A stretch of DNA of 64,000 bases from Lineus longissimus (lineage: Eukaryota > Nemertea > Pilidiophora > Heteronemertea > Lineidae). The DNA is taken from the NCBI RefSeq assembly GCF_910592395.1, contig NC_088309.1, positions 12,342,599-12,406,598 of the forward strand, given 5' to 3'. Below are positions 25,301-37,300 of this stretch, in pieces; the first letter of the stretch is position 1, and each line of letters opens with the position of its first letter. Below the pieces are notes generated by a model. It searched no databases. It was given only the letters and a program-made list of their open reading frames with translations, and was not told where the DNA came from. Both the position numbers and the translations under genes were made by a program.

Positions 25301-28300
25301 CGCAGGCTATGGAACTGGTTACTGCATTCATAAAAAGAACGGTATGAAGTAAGCTCATAAGCTCGACAAGAATGGATGGCTGACTTGGTAGGCAAATGTT
25401 AACCCTGTGAAAGGTTTTCCTAGATTTCTAATGGAAATTTACTGTGTTGGATTGAGAATTTATCATGAAAATATCTAGTACCTGCCAGTAGTGTTCATCT
25501 ACTAATAGCTAACACTGCATCTTTGAGCTAACAGGCTGATAAGGTAATTCTCCTTAGCTCAAGTTCACTTGCTTTTTTGCAGTATATCAAAAATCTTAGC
25601 CAGGGTCACTACTCGAGTCTCACTGCGGCCAGAAACAGCCGATAACTGCAGCATTATTGCCATGAATTGCCTTGAGAGTCATCCATCGTTAGAATCATGT
25701 GGTCACTTGGGCCACTCTTAATTGAATTAATGAAGATGAGGAGATACATCTTGCTTAAAGGTCCATGCAGATTGAGTATCCGCTACCACTAAGTGCAAAA
25801 AACCACACTCGCCTGGGCGTTATTATTCCTAAGTGATGCAAGTAATTTGTCATTTGGGATTGGAAAATGGTATGCGTCGCCATGAAAAAGTAACTGCGGT
25901 GAGGAAAATGTACATACTGATACCTAAATCATTTGTGTGGAGATGGTGTTGTGGTGCTAAGTGGGGCTTAGGCTACAGTACTATTACACTCCACATCGCA
26001 CACTTTTAGGTTTGAGACTGACTGCCGACAATGAGATTGAAACACAATTAAAATATAGAGGAAGATGTCTGATGGCCACTTATTGGTATGTCTCATACAT
26101 GCACTCTAAAAAGGTTGGTTAATGGTCAGCTCACTGAAAAGCTAAAGCCACAAGATTACATGCAAGTTTTTTGTTGCCAAAAAATCCCCAGCTGAGTTTT
26201 GATTAATCATGTTATTGTGTGACTTGGTAGGGATTTATTGGTTAATTGTATGAAGACTTGCACCGTTCTCCTATTGCTGTATGCATGAGTTTGTCTCAAT
26301 GTGTATGTTAAGACGTTATGCCTCTTAAACACTGCTTTCAGTTGAAATCATTGTAAACATGGCAATAATTTCCTATAATTGATGAACAACACTTGGTTAA
26401 ATGCATGCTCGATCAGGGGTGCCCTGAAAAATCCCCTCTCAGAGTTGGATGTTTGGGGTAAAAAAGGTCACCAACATTCATGCTAATGTAATGTGTATAG
26501 GGCCTCCCAGTCAAAGGTCTGCATACTTTTTGACTGAGTAATATCGGTGTACAAGCCTCCTTATTGTACGTTTTAGTGGGATAGCAATGGCATTGCACCC
26601 TGTCCCATCATCAAATCATGACCGGCGTCGTAACCCTATTGAATTTTTGCCGGGAGGTATGGAGTCCACTGTGGGCTACTGTCTACCTATGTGGGATCTT
26701 TTACTTGCCCTAACATAGACACTCAGGAGCGAGTATTTCATATGTACGTGTTGTGAAGAGCCAGGAATTTTAGTTTTATGAAAGCCATGCCAGTTCATCC
26801 AGAAATACAATCCTTGGATCTTCCCGGGATCGAACCCGGGACCTATTGCCTAGTAGCCAGCAGTGTTAACCACTAGGCTATGAGGCTCCTCTATGACAAT
26901 ATCCCCCCCCCCATCTGGCAAGCAGAAGCAGCTGGTGCACGCAGGACAGTGCATGTATTTGTGATGCAGTGTTGATCCAAGAATACAGATGTATTGTAAT
27001 CTCGAATTGTGGATTCTCAATGATATTTCAGTTACATGCCTTGTCATGAAGAGCGACTGGAGTGTGAAGTCAGCTGCAGCGCAGCAAGCGTTTGTCCACA
27101 TTGCAACTGACCTTGATGGATCCGTACATATTGTACACAAACGTATTTATTCCTGGGAACATATTGGAACATACAATCACAAGTATACATGAATAATTTC
27201 CTCTAAATAATGGTTGAGATTAATTAGGGGTCATTTAGCCATTATTGCGGTGATTCCTTCTCATGTATTTTAGTGTATTTTCGTGATCAAAATTATACCT
27301 TATGGATTGGATATGTCTGAAAAGGGGTCAGGTCGGTTCCTACAAAATTAGTGAAGTTTGATTTTTCTGTGTCATCTTGAGTTGATCACTTAATGCAACA
27401 GAGGTCTTTCCAACATTTCAGCACCTAATGATACTGTGCATCCTCAGTTAATCAGCATTATATACTATCAAGTGGCCAGTTTGGTTAATAACCCACTTAT
27501 CCTGGCACCACTTTGTCAGAACCCTATGAGACTGCTGCAGGTTTCTTATATATTGCTCCATCCTGGCAAAGACAAGATACCAGTTTACCAGAATAAGCTG
27601 CTGGTCTCCTCCATCATCAAGGTTATTAAAACATATGTGTAATTGTAGTTAATTCAACTGGCCAGCCTGTAAACAAGTGGTTGAAACACAGGTATGCTTG
27701 TCCTAACATCTCAACATGCATCCCTATTTATCTATATTCTAGTACATTGAACTCATCAGAAACGCTTGGAGGACTGTGATAACCTATATTACACTTGTCC
27801 CTCCAGAAAGAATGCACATGGGAGCTGTACCTGGTCAGACATCTTCCTGGCTGCCAATAGCCTACTGTATTTTGACATTTGAAAAACTCTTTTTCCATAC
27901 ATGTACAATATGCTGCTGAGGATGACGGGATCATGCTGATTGGCTTCCAGTTTTATCAGCTTGAACACTTGGGTAGTTAGAGCAATGAGCGCGTGTGGTG
28001 GCATTTTGCCTCATTTACCAGACATCAGCACCGATATAATGATCATTGCTAGTCGGTTCTGCATTACCATAATCCTGTACTAAAAGCTCCTATGAGGGTC
28101 ATGTATGGATTTAACCATAGATCCTGTTGCCTTCTTGCCCCATGGGTCCAGCGTAATTGAGACGCCAAGTGCAAAATGCCTAATTCCAGGCTAATCTAAG
28201 ACTTCTGTCTCTACCCTTTTACTCCCACTAATGAACAAGCTGGCTCGTTCCGGATGCTGGTCACATCTCCAGTCACAAGTAAGGCTGAAGGGGTTATTGT

Positions 28301-31300
28301 CGTCCTGGGTGATGCACAATATCACCCAGGCTCTATCTGGCGATGCATAACATCACCCTGGGTGATATTGTGCATGCACAACATCACCCTGGGTGATCAC
28401 CCTGGGTGATATTGTGCATGCACAACATCACCCTGGGTGATGTTGTGCATTCGTTTCGCTATTGGTGACGAGGTTGTCAAATCGTAGCATGGTACTTCTG
28501 CTATATACCGTAGACGACCGCGCACGGCGAATAAATCCTCGGCACCTTTCTCATGTTTATTTGTTAAACGCACATATTTTTGTTTGATTTCCCGTCCTTT
28601 GGCAACTAAAGATGCCCTTTCGACTTCGGGAATAGCTGCCAAATGATGTTTCAAGTCGCGCTGGTGAACCAGATGAACGGCTGCCATTTTTTTGGGCCGT
28701 GAACATTTCCACGTCCGCCGATTCGACAACCCCGTCACCAATAGCGAAACGAATGCATAACATCACCCTGGGTGATGTTGTGCATGGACTATAGCCGCAC
28801 TTACACCACCTGAAAATGGACCAACAATCTTGGTTCGGGAACCAATGCCGCACCATCGAAAATCCACCAAGCGCTTACACCAGCGCTGCAGCTAGTTATA
28901 AAATCCGGCTACAGATGGCGCGCAAACAATAAGCAGAACGCGGAAAGCCTTGGCAGAAAGCGCCATTTCGAAAGCGCCGCCTGGAGCCGAACCATTAACT
29001 AGCTAATTGCCGAACCATTTGCGCGTACACCACGACAAAGCCGAGCTTTTAACAAGCCGGGCGAATTTGGACCATCAAGCTTGGTGGGACAAATTCGCTC
29101 GGCAATTTGTATCGGCAATGGATTGCCGAACCAATTTGTCGCGGCAATGTGGTGGTGTAAGTGCAATTGGTCCACCAATATTTCGTGGTGTAAGCGCAGC
29201 TTATGTCACCCAGGGTGATGTTATGCATCACCCAGATAGAGGCTGTGTGATATTGTGCATCACCCAGGACGACAATAACCCTTTTGGCACAAGTAACATA
29301 GAACGTGAGCGATTGCTACCCTGAAATCAGGGACTTGGTGTAGTTGGGTGCTGTTGGCAATGGTGTGTGTATGTCACTGCGATTTTTACTTACATCGAAG
29401 AATATGCATGATGAGGGGGTGGGAGGGCCAGGGGAGCGGACAGTCACTCTACAGAGATTGTGATATCCACAATCCCCCAGTTTAGGCCATGCCCTTGTTG
29501 ATAAACAAATTCTTGGTTCTAGGCGGAAGTGTAAAGAAATGTACCTTGCTTGGCTTGGTCGAATTTCAGTCCATATCAAGCACTGTACAGTAGATTGAAT
29601 GTTTACCTGGAAACAAGAATTTGTTTATCAAGAAGGGTATGACCTAAACTGGGGGATTCTACATGGTTTGTAATACATGCAGTGACACCTATGGACCGTA
29701 AAAGGAATTGTATTTGGCTGCAATATGAAATTTCGAGGAAAAAGGGATGACAATCCAATAAAAGGGGAATGTTAAGACACTGCATTTCTCTTATGATAAA
29801 TAAATATCAGTAATCAGAATTGGGCATTAAAACCAGTGAAAATGAGTAAGTGACCAGGGCATTTTGATAATGAGATCATTGCTATTGTTATATTTATGGT
29901 TCCTTAGTGCTTTTGTAGTGGGGCAAGCATCTGATGAGAGTACTAATGTATTAGGATGAACCACCTACAAGTGCTGTTAAACCTCTCATAAACCTGACAA
30001 TATCACTCTGAAGTGTTGTTGAAAAATCTTCATTTACTAGTGATTCATAGTATGAAGCAATGATTCCAACCGGAGTGGTGTGCTTTGCAGTGTAAAGCAG
30101 GAAACGCTCACTGGACAAGTTAATAGCCATTTTCCTGTCATCTAGGGTCATATTGAACATATTGTGATTAAACAATATATACAACTTTAATTAGTGTGAA
30201 GTGCTCTAGAGGCCAGGATGTTTCCAGGTGCCATGGTCTGATGATGTGCCTCTCTCGTTTTCCTAATCTGTTTCTTACAGTTCAGTTCTTTTATGTTGTT
30301 TCAATCCAGTTTCAGCACCAGAATCATGAGTAATTTCTGTGTAGAATAAAAAATCCCTGATCGAATTAAAAAATAAATAATTTATTGGCTTACCCTTACC
30401 TGTACTCTTTTACCATTTGGTACGTAAATTTAATTGTGTGACTTCGCAAGTCAGCTAATGTGCTGAACACTTGCGAGACGTGCTCATAATGTGTCTTTAC
30501 CATCTGTCATTCCGGTGCCCCGCAGTGCCTAATTTTGAGTTCCCCCCCTTGAGATTTCAAGCGAAGACAGTATTCTGATTATCCATGTTCGTCTTCATTA
30601 CATTGTAGAGCCTGCGTATCCCTTAAGACTGTACCCATGGAATAAAATTATGTTCATCAATGATTAAGGACTACAAAAGCTACTCGGTGCCCTGGTCTTA
30701 ATTGAAAATGGTAAAATGAATATTATGGCACACACACACACCTTCTAAGCTAAGGAACTGTATTGACCCCAGCTTGAAGGTGGGCATGATCAGTTGCATC
30801 GCTAGAGACATGCGCACAGTTAATATTGTTAGAATGAGAAATTGATGGAAGTTTGTTCAATTAGACTGTCTGGCGCTAGCTCAAAATGGTAACACCTTTC
30901 ATCACATTTTGAGTAGCGCTGCCAAGGTCAGCGCTCTCCTTCAGCACCGAGGCCTAGGCCCCTGTTTTTTCCTGGGCTCAGCTTTCTCAGAGAGAATTTT
31001 AATGATGACAATGGTTCTCACTCAAGATGCCGCCTTTGCCTGCTTCTGTTCCAGGCATAGTAGTTTCAGTGTGGCTAATCTGCATGGCTTGTGGTATTCG
31101 ACTCGATGACTCGACGACGCGATGGCTCGATGACGCGATCGTTGCTATGGATTTTGCTAAAATACGGAATCCCATGATCCTGGTCTCCGGGCTACCGCTG
31201 CAACAGCAGAGGTTTTAGCTCGGCCTTCCCATACCAAGCTACGGTATGTGGAAGGATGTCCCCCCCCCCCCCCCCAGCCATGGCCACTGAAGATTGGTCC

Positions 31301-34300
31301 CCGCGATTGATTTTGATATTTAAAGGACTCGTGGAAGTTTCATAGCATGCAAAATGACCGGAGATTTAATTGACAAACAAGCTTCTAGTGGCCAATGTCA
31401 GATGTCATGTGGTAGTCTGTCAAGAATCGGAATTTCGCATATGTGCAGTTTTTTAGACTCAGTCACTCAGTCCCTCTTCTGTCCCTTGACATCTGCCCCC
31501 CCCCCCCCCCCCAATACATCAGCCCCTATACATGCTTTCCGAAATTGGTGGCTTGCATTGGAACTAACTTTTTCCCCCTTGTCCGTCATTAAAGGCATTC
31601 AAGTGTGTTGGTCAACCATGACTATCTCCTTTGTCCCTCCACCACAGGCCTAGTTTCCCCTTATGACATCACTATTTCGGACACTCAGCGCCCCATTTCT
31701 GGAAAGGTGTATAGGACATTTAATATTGCCGTGCTGAACGGATATCCAGAGCCAACCTTGTCTCCAGGAACTCGCGTGTCATTTTAACATTGGAATTTCT
31801 GCTCGTAAAGATCCTGGGTAGGAGGTTGATCTGAACCAGCTATATTTAGGTGTATTAGCTGTATTGACGGTAAGATACCAGTGGCTTGCATAGCAACATG
31901 GCGCATGGTTTTATCAAAAATGCGAACTTGTAGGAAACGAAAAATGGTCGGATTAGATACGGTGAAAACAGCTGGAAAGGGGTTGGTAATGATCGGTTCT
32001 TTTTTATTTTCCTCCACTTATGATTCTATGTATAAATTACAGTCCAAGCAGTGATATTCTTTAAAAAGATTCCAACCGGATCGCGTCATCGAGTCATCGC
32101 GTCGTCGAGTCATCGAGTCGAATACCACAAGCCAATCTGCATTGCTCAGATACCAAGGGCTTGTGGTATTCGACTCGATGACTCGACGACGTGATGGCTC
32201 GATGACGCGATCGTTGCTATGGATTTTGCTAAAATACGGAATCCCATGATCCTGGTCTCCGGGCTGCCGCTGCAACAGCAGAGGTTTTAGCTCGGCCTTC
32301 CCATACCCAGCTACGGTATGTAGAAGGATGTGCCCCCCCCCCCCCAGCCATGGCCACTGAAGATTGGTCCCCGCGATTGATTTTGATATTTAAAGGACTC
32401 GCGGAAGTTTCATAGCATGCAAAATGACCGGAGATTTAATTGACAAACAAGCTTCTAGTGGCCAATGTCAGATGTCATGTGGTAGTCTGTCAACAATCGG
32501 AATTTCGCATATGTGCAGTTTTTTAGACTCAGTCACTCAGTCCCTCTTCCGCCCCTTGACATCTGCTCCCCCCCCCCCCCCAATACATCAGCCCCTATAC
32601 ATGCTTTCCGAAATTGGTGGCTTGCATTGGAACTAACTTTTTCCCCCTTGTCCGTCATTAAAGGCATTCAAGTGTGTTGGTCAACCATGACTATCTCCTT
32701 TGTCCCTCCACCACAATCCTAGTTTCCCCTTATGACATCACTATTTCGGACACTCGGCGCCCCATTTCTGGAAAGGTGTATAGCTTGCATAGCAACATGG
32801 CGCATGGTTTTATCAAAAATGCGAACTTGTAGGAAACGAAAAATGGTCGGATTAGATACGGTGAAAACAGCTGGAAAGGGATTGGTAATGATCGGTTCTT
32901 TTTTATTTTCCTCCACTTATGATTCTATGTATAAATTACAGTCCAGGCAGTGATATTCTATAAAAAGATTCCAACTTGATCGCGTCATCGAGTCATCGCG
33001 TCGTCGAGTCATCGAGTCGAATACCACAAGCCGATACCAAGTGTAAGCAGTGATTACTATGAACCAGTGCAGAAATGCAGAGGATATAACCAAGCACCAC
33101 TACCACTGTTTGCTTTGAAAGATCCTGATCAGAAATTTGTTGTTAGGTTAACCACTTGTGTTCAGTGTGGAGTGAATTGTATTGAAATGGTTATGTTTGC
33201 ACACCTGACTCTCTTGAAGTGTTGAGTTATTGTATATGTTGCTGTTGTATTTACGAAAATCAGGTTCTGTTCTTGATGTTGGCAAAGGGCATGGGTATTT
33301 GAATTGACCTAAAACGTGGTCTCCATAAATCATCCACACTGCCTACTTAGGCCCTATGCCTTTGAGCATGAACTGAATCAGTGCCCTGTGAGTGTTGGTT
33401 TGTCTGATCTAGCTGAGAAATTTAAAGGCATGTGCACCTCTCACATGCAGATACAACTTGACCTCTTTGGTATGAAAATCTGCTAATTTCTAATCCTGGG
33501 GAATTCCCTGTGTTGTGCTAACTGAACTAATATTATGCCTTGGTCCTAATATTATGCCTTGGAGACTCTGGTAGCCATTGGCCAATCCATAGCTTTTCAG
33601 ACAGTATTGTTCCTGTCACTTGACCTTCACAGCTCACAGTATTCTGATGCCCACAGGTGGCACTGCAAGTCTGGAAAATAGCAGTTTGCCATGTTACTTG
33701 TAGAATGCAGTGCCACCTGTGTGAATGGTCTAAACTTTATCGGACTAAACAGCTTGATGGTGTACTACATTTGCCAGTGGGATTTACAGTTAATTTGTTT
33801 CAGTGGTGCCAGTCAGACCCCAACCAACCATGGGCATCCTTCAGCTATGGAGCACACATTTTACTGTTAGCTTGCATTCTCACTTTACCAGACAAACAAG
33901 TAAATGACAATGTTTGCTTATTTCCCACTTCAGATCTTTCACCTGGTGGTAACGTTTTTGTAGGAAGTGTGAATACTTGCTCTTATCAAAGTGTTTCCTG
34001 ACACTTCTATTATAGACCTCTTTGAGGGCATTATATGGCAGAAAATCTAAAACTTGTGGTCATTCTTCTAACAATTGGTCTCTTTTTTTCTTCTGAGGGT
34101 ATGACAGCATGTATCCACAAATTGGCCAAGCCACATGTGTGAGGATCCCATGGTCGAGTAGGGAGTAGTGAGTAGCGCAATGCAATCACTGTTGAGTTCA
34201 GCCATTGTCCACTTAGCAAGAACTCTTTGAACTGGTCTTTTTTGGGAACTCAATGGGCAGTCTGGCCACGAATTATGAGTTCTTGCAGCACAATACCATT

Positions 34301-37300
34301 CCCGACAATACTATTTCAGTCATGGTATGTGATTTTTGGGGTGAATGGTTTAGGCCATATTCACCAGGTGGCACCTACAGGCAGCCCTCCATTGTGGGAC
34401 CAACTGTAAAGAATAATCTCAAATTAATGCTAATAGATTTTGCCATAAGCATAGCATTGAAAGGATGTTGACTTGTCTTTTGACTAAGAGTTCAAATTTA
34501 TCTAAATTCTGTTTTGGTTCATAAAATATCCCTGCAGGACTTAAACTTTGTTGTGGTTACTGATACCAATATTTACATGTGTTCATACACAAATCTGAGA
34601 GAAAGATTGAAGCCAACTTTTGAAATATTTGAAGTTGAACTGAAGGTTGTTAACTGCTTTTTATTATATTCAACTGATCATACATAATGTTACAAGTCCA
34701 AGAATAATGCAAATGATCATAAGAACAAGGGCTAACACAGTGCTGTAAGTTTGCCAGAAAATGCCTGTTCAAATGAAGACAGCCAACAATGTGACTGGAC
34801 CAAGTAAACCAAGTTATGCAACCCACATAGAAACCTTACTTCAGTTATGGATGACAAATATTTGAGTTGTTTGCTTAGACAAGGTTTGGTTAGCTTTCAG
34901 CAGTATGGGGTTAATTGATCTGCATGTGCTTGTGAAAACACAACTTTGGTTTTGATCCTTGAATAAGTGACCAAGACATCCTAATGTTTGCTAAGTGATT
35001 GTTCAACACTGGTTGAGTATACTTAAGCCAGTTCCTGTAGCATATAGTTGCAAACAGTCCAAGGCTGGCGTACCATTTACAGGCGGACTTCAGTGGTGCT
35101 AGAGAAGAGAAGTGCTTCCAGGTTCGTAAGAAAGTGGGAGACAGCTTGGAATAATATGCTATATACAGATTAGTGTGGCCTAAAGAAAACAGCTTGAATC
35201 TTGGAATACAGAACACCATATCCAGGAGTAATATATTCAACTTGGAAACAGCTGTGTCCTTGTCTCCCTGGCTTTCTAGTCCATCATGCTCAGTCCACCC
35301 AAGCAGTCCTTCCTCATGAAGGATATGTTCAGTCCTCCGTCCAGTGAGCAGCTTGAGTTTGAGAGAAGGCGGGCAGAAGATATGAGGGTAAGTCCACTCA
35401 TCATGGAAATACTACTTGTGACCTGAAGTCAGGCTGTCCTCCATTTGATCTACCCAGTATCAGACTGATCATCAGATTGTCTCGCTATATTTTTGTGCAT
35501 AGAATTCTGGTCTGCAGGTCTACATAATAGAAATTACAAGAAGGTGTGTCAACTGACCATATTTGGCCCAAGGCATGCTTCCATTCATCAACTTTGCTGT
35601 ACATTGGTGAAGACAGTAACTCAAAGGGAAGCAATTGTGGGTTAAGTACTTTTGATCTTGAATAACTCCCAGACAATGGGTTAAATTAATTATTACCAAC
35701 TTTTTGTTACCTGCATTGGTTAGTGCGCGATAAGCTTTAACATTTTCCTACACTTCTGCAGGGAGGCTTGAGCAGGATTTATTGGTCACCAGTTAAAAGT
35801 GTGAGATATATTTCGTGTCATCGAGCACTTTGAGTCGATGTATTTACCTAATCTGTCTCTAAAGATACTGACTCTGTAATCAACTCCCCTTAAGGATTGT
35901 GCCCTTTCCAATATGAATTCAAGAGCTGCCTTTCATGTTTACATCTGTAAATATTTCTCTTCATAAAAACAGAAACAGGATAAATTGGTTTCCCATTTAT
36001 TCTTATTATTCCAGGAAGTTTAAACCACTTTATATTTAATGATATTCAATCTAATTTTGGTTAGAAGCTATTTCGTATTGTATTGACATCACTGGCGGTG
36101 TCATGTTCCCATGATGCTCGGTTGCACAGATTTTTATGTACTCTTCAGAACACAATGATGAAAGCTATTGACATGCACTCAGATCTAATTGTAGTGAATA
36201 ATGCATATTTAGCCAGGTGCAATACCAGCATGTCCCTGAACCCTCATCCATAGATTTCATTTAAGCATGTGTCGAGAAGTTCATGCTTTGATTTTGATTA
36301 AAATATGACCTATTGAATAAAGTATTAAATATTCTCTTATAACTGATATCAGTATATTGCATTTTGAGAATTTGAAAAAAACAAATTGATTTCAGCAAAA
36401 GTTTAGATTAATGGCCAATGATACTCGCCATAGGCAATTTTGTGACATCTGAATCAGTCTTTTTTCAGTTAAAGAGATCCAATCATGGCACAAGTCTTTA
36501 TTTGGAATTGCTAAACGTGGTAAAAATTACTAAATTAGTGATTACTTCTGATGCAGCTCATTTGCTAAATAATCAACCACCTGAGGGAACTCGAAACTGC
36601 TTACTTTTATCAATGGAAGCTTATTCCGGCCTTAGATTTTAACCGGGCCGTTCAAAACTCCCCATTTTTATCAGCGTTTCGCTATTGGTTTCCTTTAATC
36701 TGCCTATCGTTTGGTTAAATTTCGGTGCACTTTTAGTGTAATGGCATTCTTTATCGTAGGAAGAGTTATTTGTGGACCCATACGTTTTTCACCGTCTAAT
36801 CAATCAATGTACATGATGTAGTCGAGGTGTCATATAACAGATCGTTGTCTATATTTAATGTGAAATCATAGAAGATGCAAGCGCCTTGGCGATGTCACGC
36901 TAATGTCAGCACATCTGATGTGATGCTCGGTGGCGGCATGTTATTGTCTTGTGGAAAATGGGCCTTCAATCTAGTTTCATGTCTTTGGAGTTGGTAAAGA
37001 TGTTTGAACTAAATGTCATTAACCTTTTGGGGAGTAGGCTGTGATTCTAAATGATTCTTTCTCCGACCATACCTTGAATGATTGTAATCCATGAGTACTG
37101 AACTGATCTTTGCGATTATTATTAACCTGGTTTAATTTTGATGACAAATCAGACGTGCTGTCAGCATCTCACTGAACTCATGTCTGACCTTGAAATAATA
37201 TTGATTGAAAAAAATATTCACAATAATTACACACATCACACTGAGTGTCATATTGTATTATATAATTAGGACAAATCTCTATGTCACCTGAGGACAAAAT

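Larger units (their letters stand above)
28291..29281. repeat. Nested fold-back complex, outer arms of ~72 bp
   Basis: Left outer arm 28291-28362 and right outer arm 29210-29281 are inverted copies with about five differences, both carrying GGGTTATTGTCGTCCTGGGT. Inside, a 15-bp quasi-palindrome ATCACCCTGGGTGAT occurs at 28352, 28383, 28396, 28427 and 28762, and in reverse sense near 29206. Two near-perfect 30-bp palindromes are centred on TGCATGCA (about 28360-28390 and 28404-28434). The complex contains the TIR unit at 28449-28757 and the element at 28790-29204. Confidence 0.88.
13174..35279 (+). other. Long Musashi-like intron (22.1 kb), repeat-bearing
   Basis: Between exon 5 and the optional exon no further exon could be supported. 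The interval holds the TACACCA-rich element (17472-17868), a short tandem duplication at about 19391-19440, the SINE head (26823-26889), the fold-back complex (28291-29281), the inverted pair at 29471-29658 and the two 9-bp-TSD elements (31086-33032). The rest (for example 13.2-17.4 kb, 17.9-26.7 kb, 33.1-35.2 kb) shows only short chance frames. Confidence 0.6.

Noticed and set aside
26823-26889. Functional tRNA gene on the minus strand
   Set aside because: Acceptor stem strands do not pair and the anticodon stem is poor. Reported as a SINE head instead.
31354-32722. Repeated 70-100-codon frames at 31354, 32424 and 32513
   Set aside because: They lie in the two TIR elements and run through poly-C tracts whose length differs between copies, so no frame is conserved.
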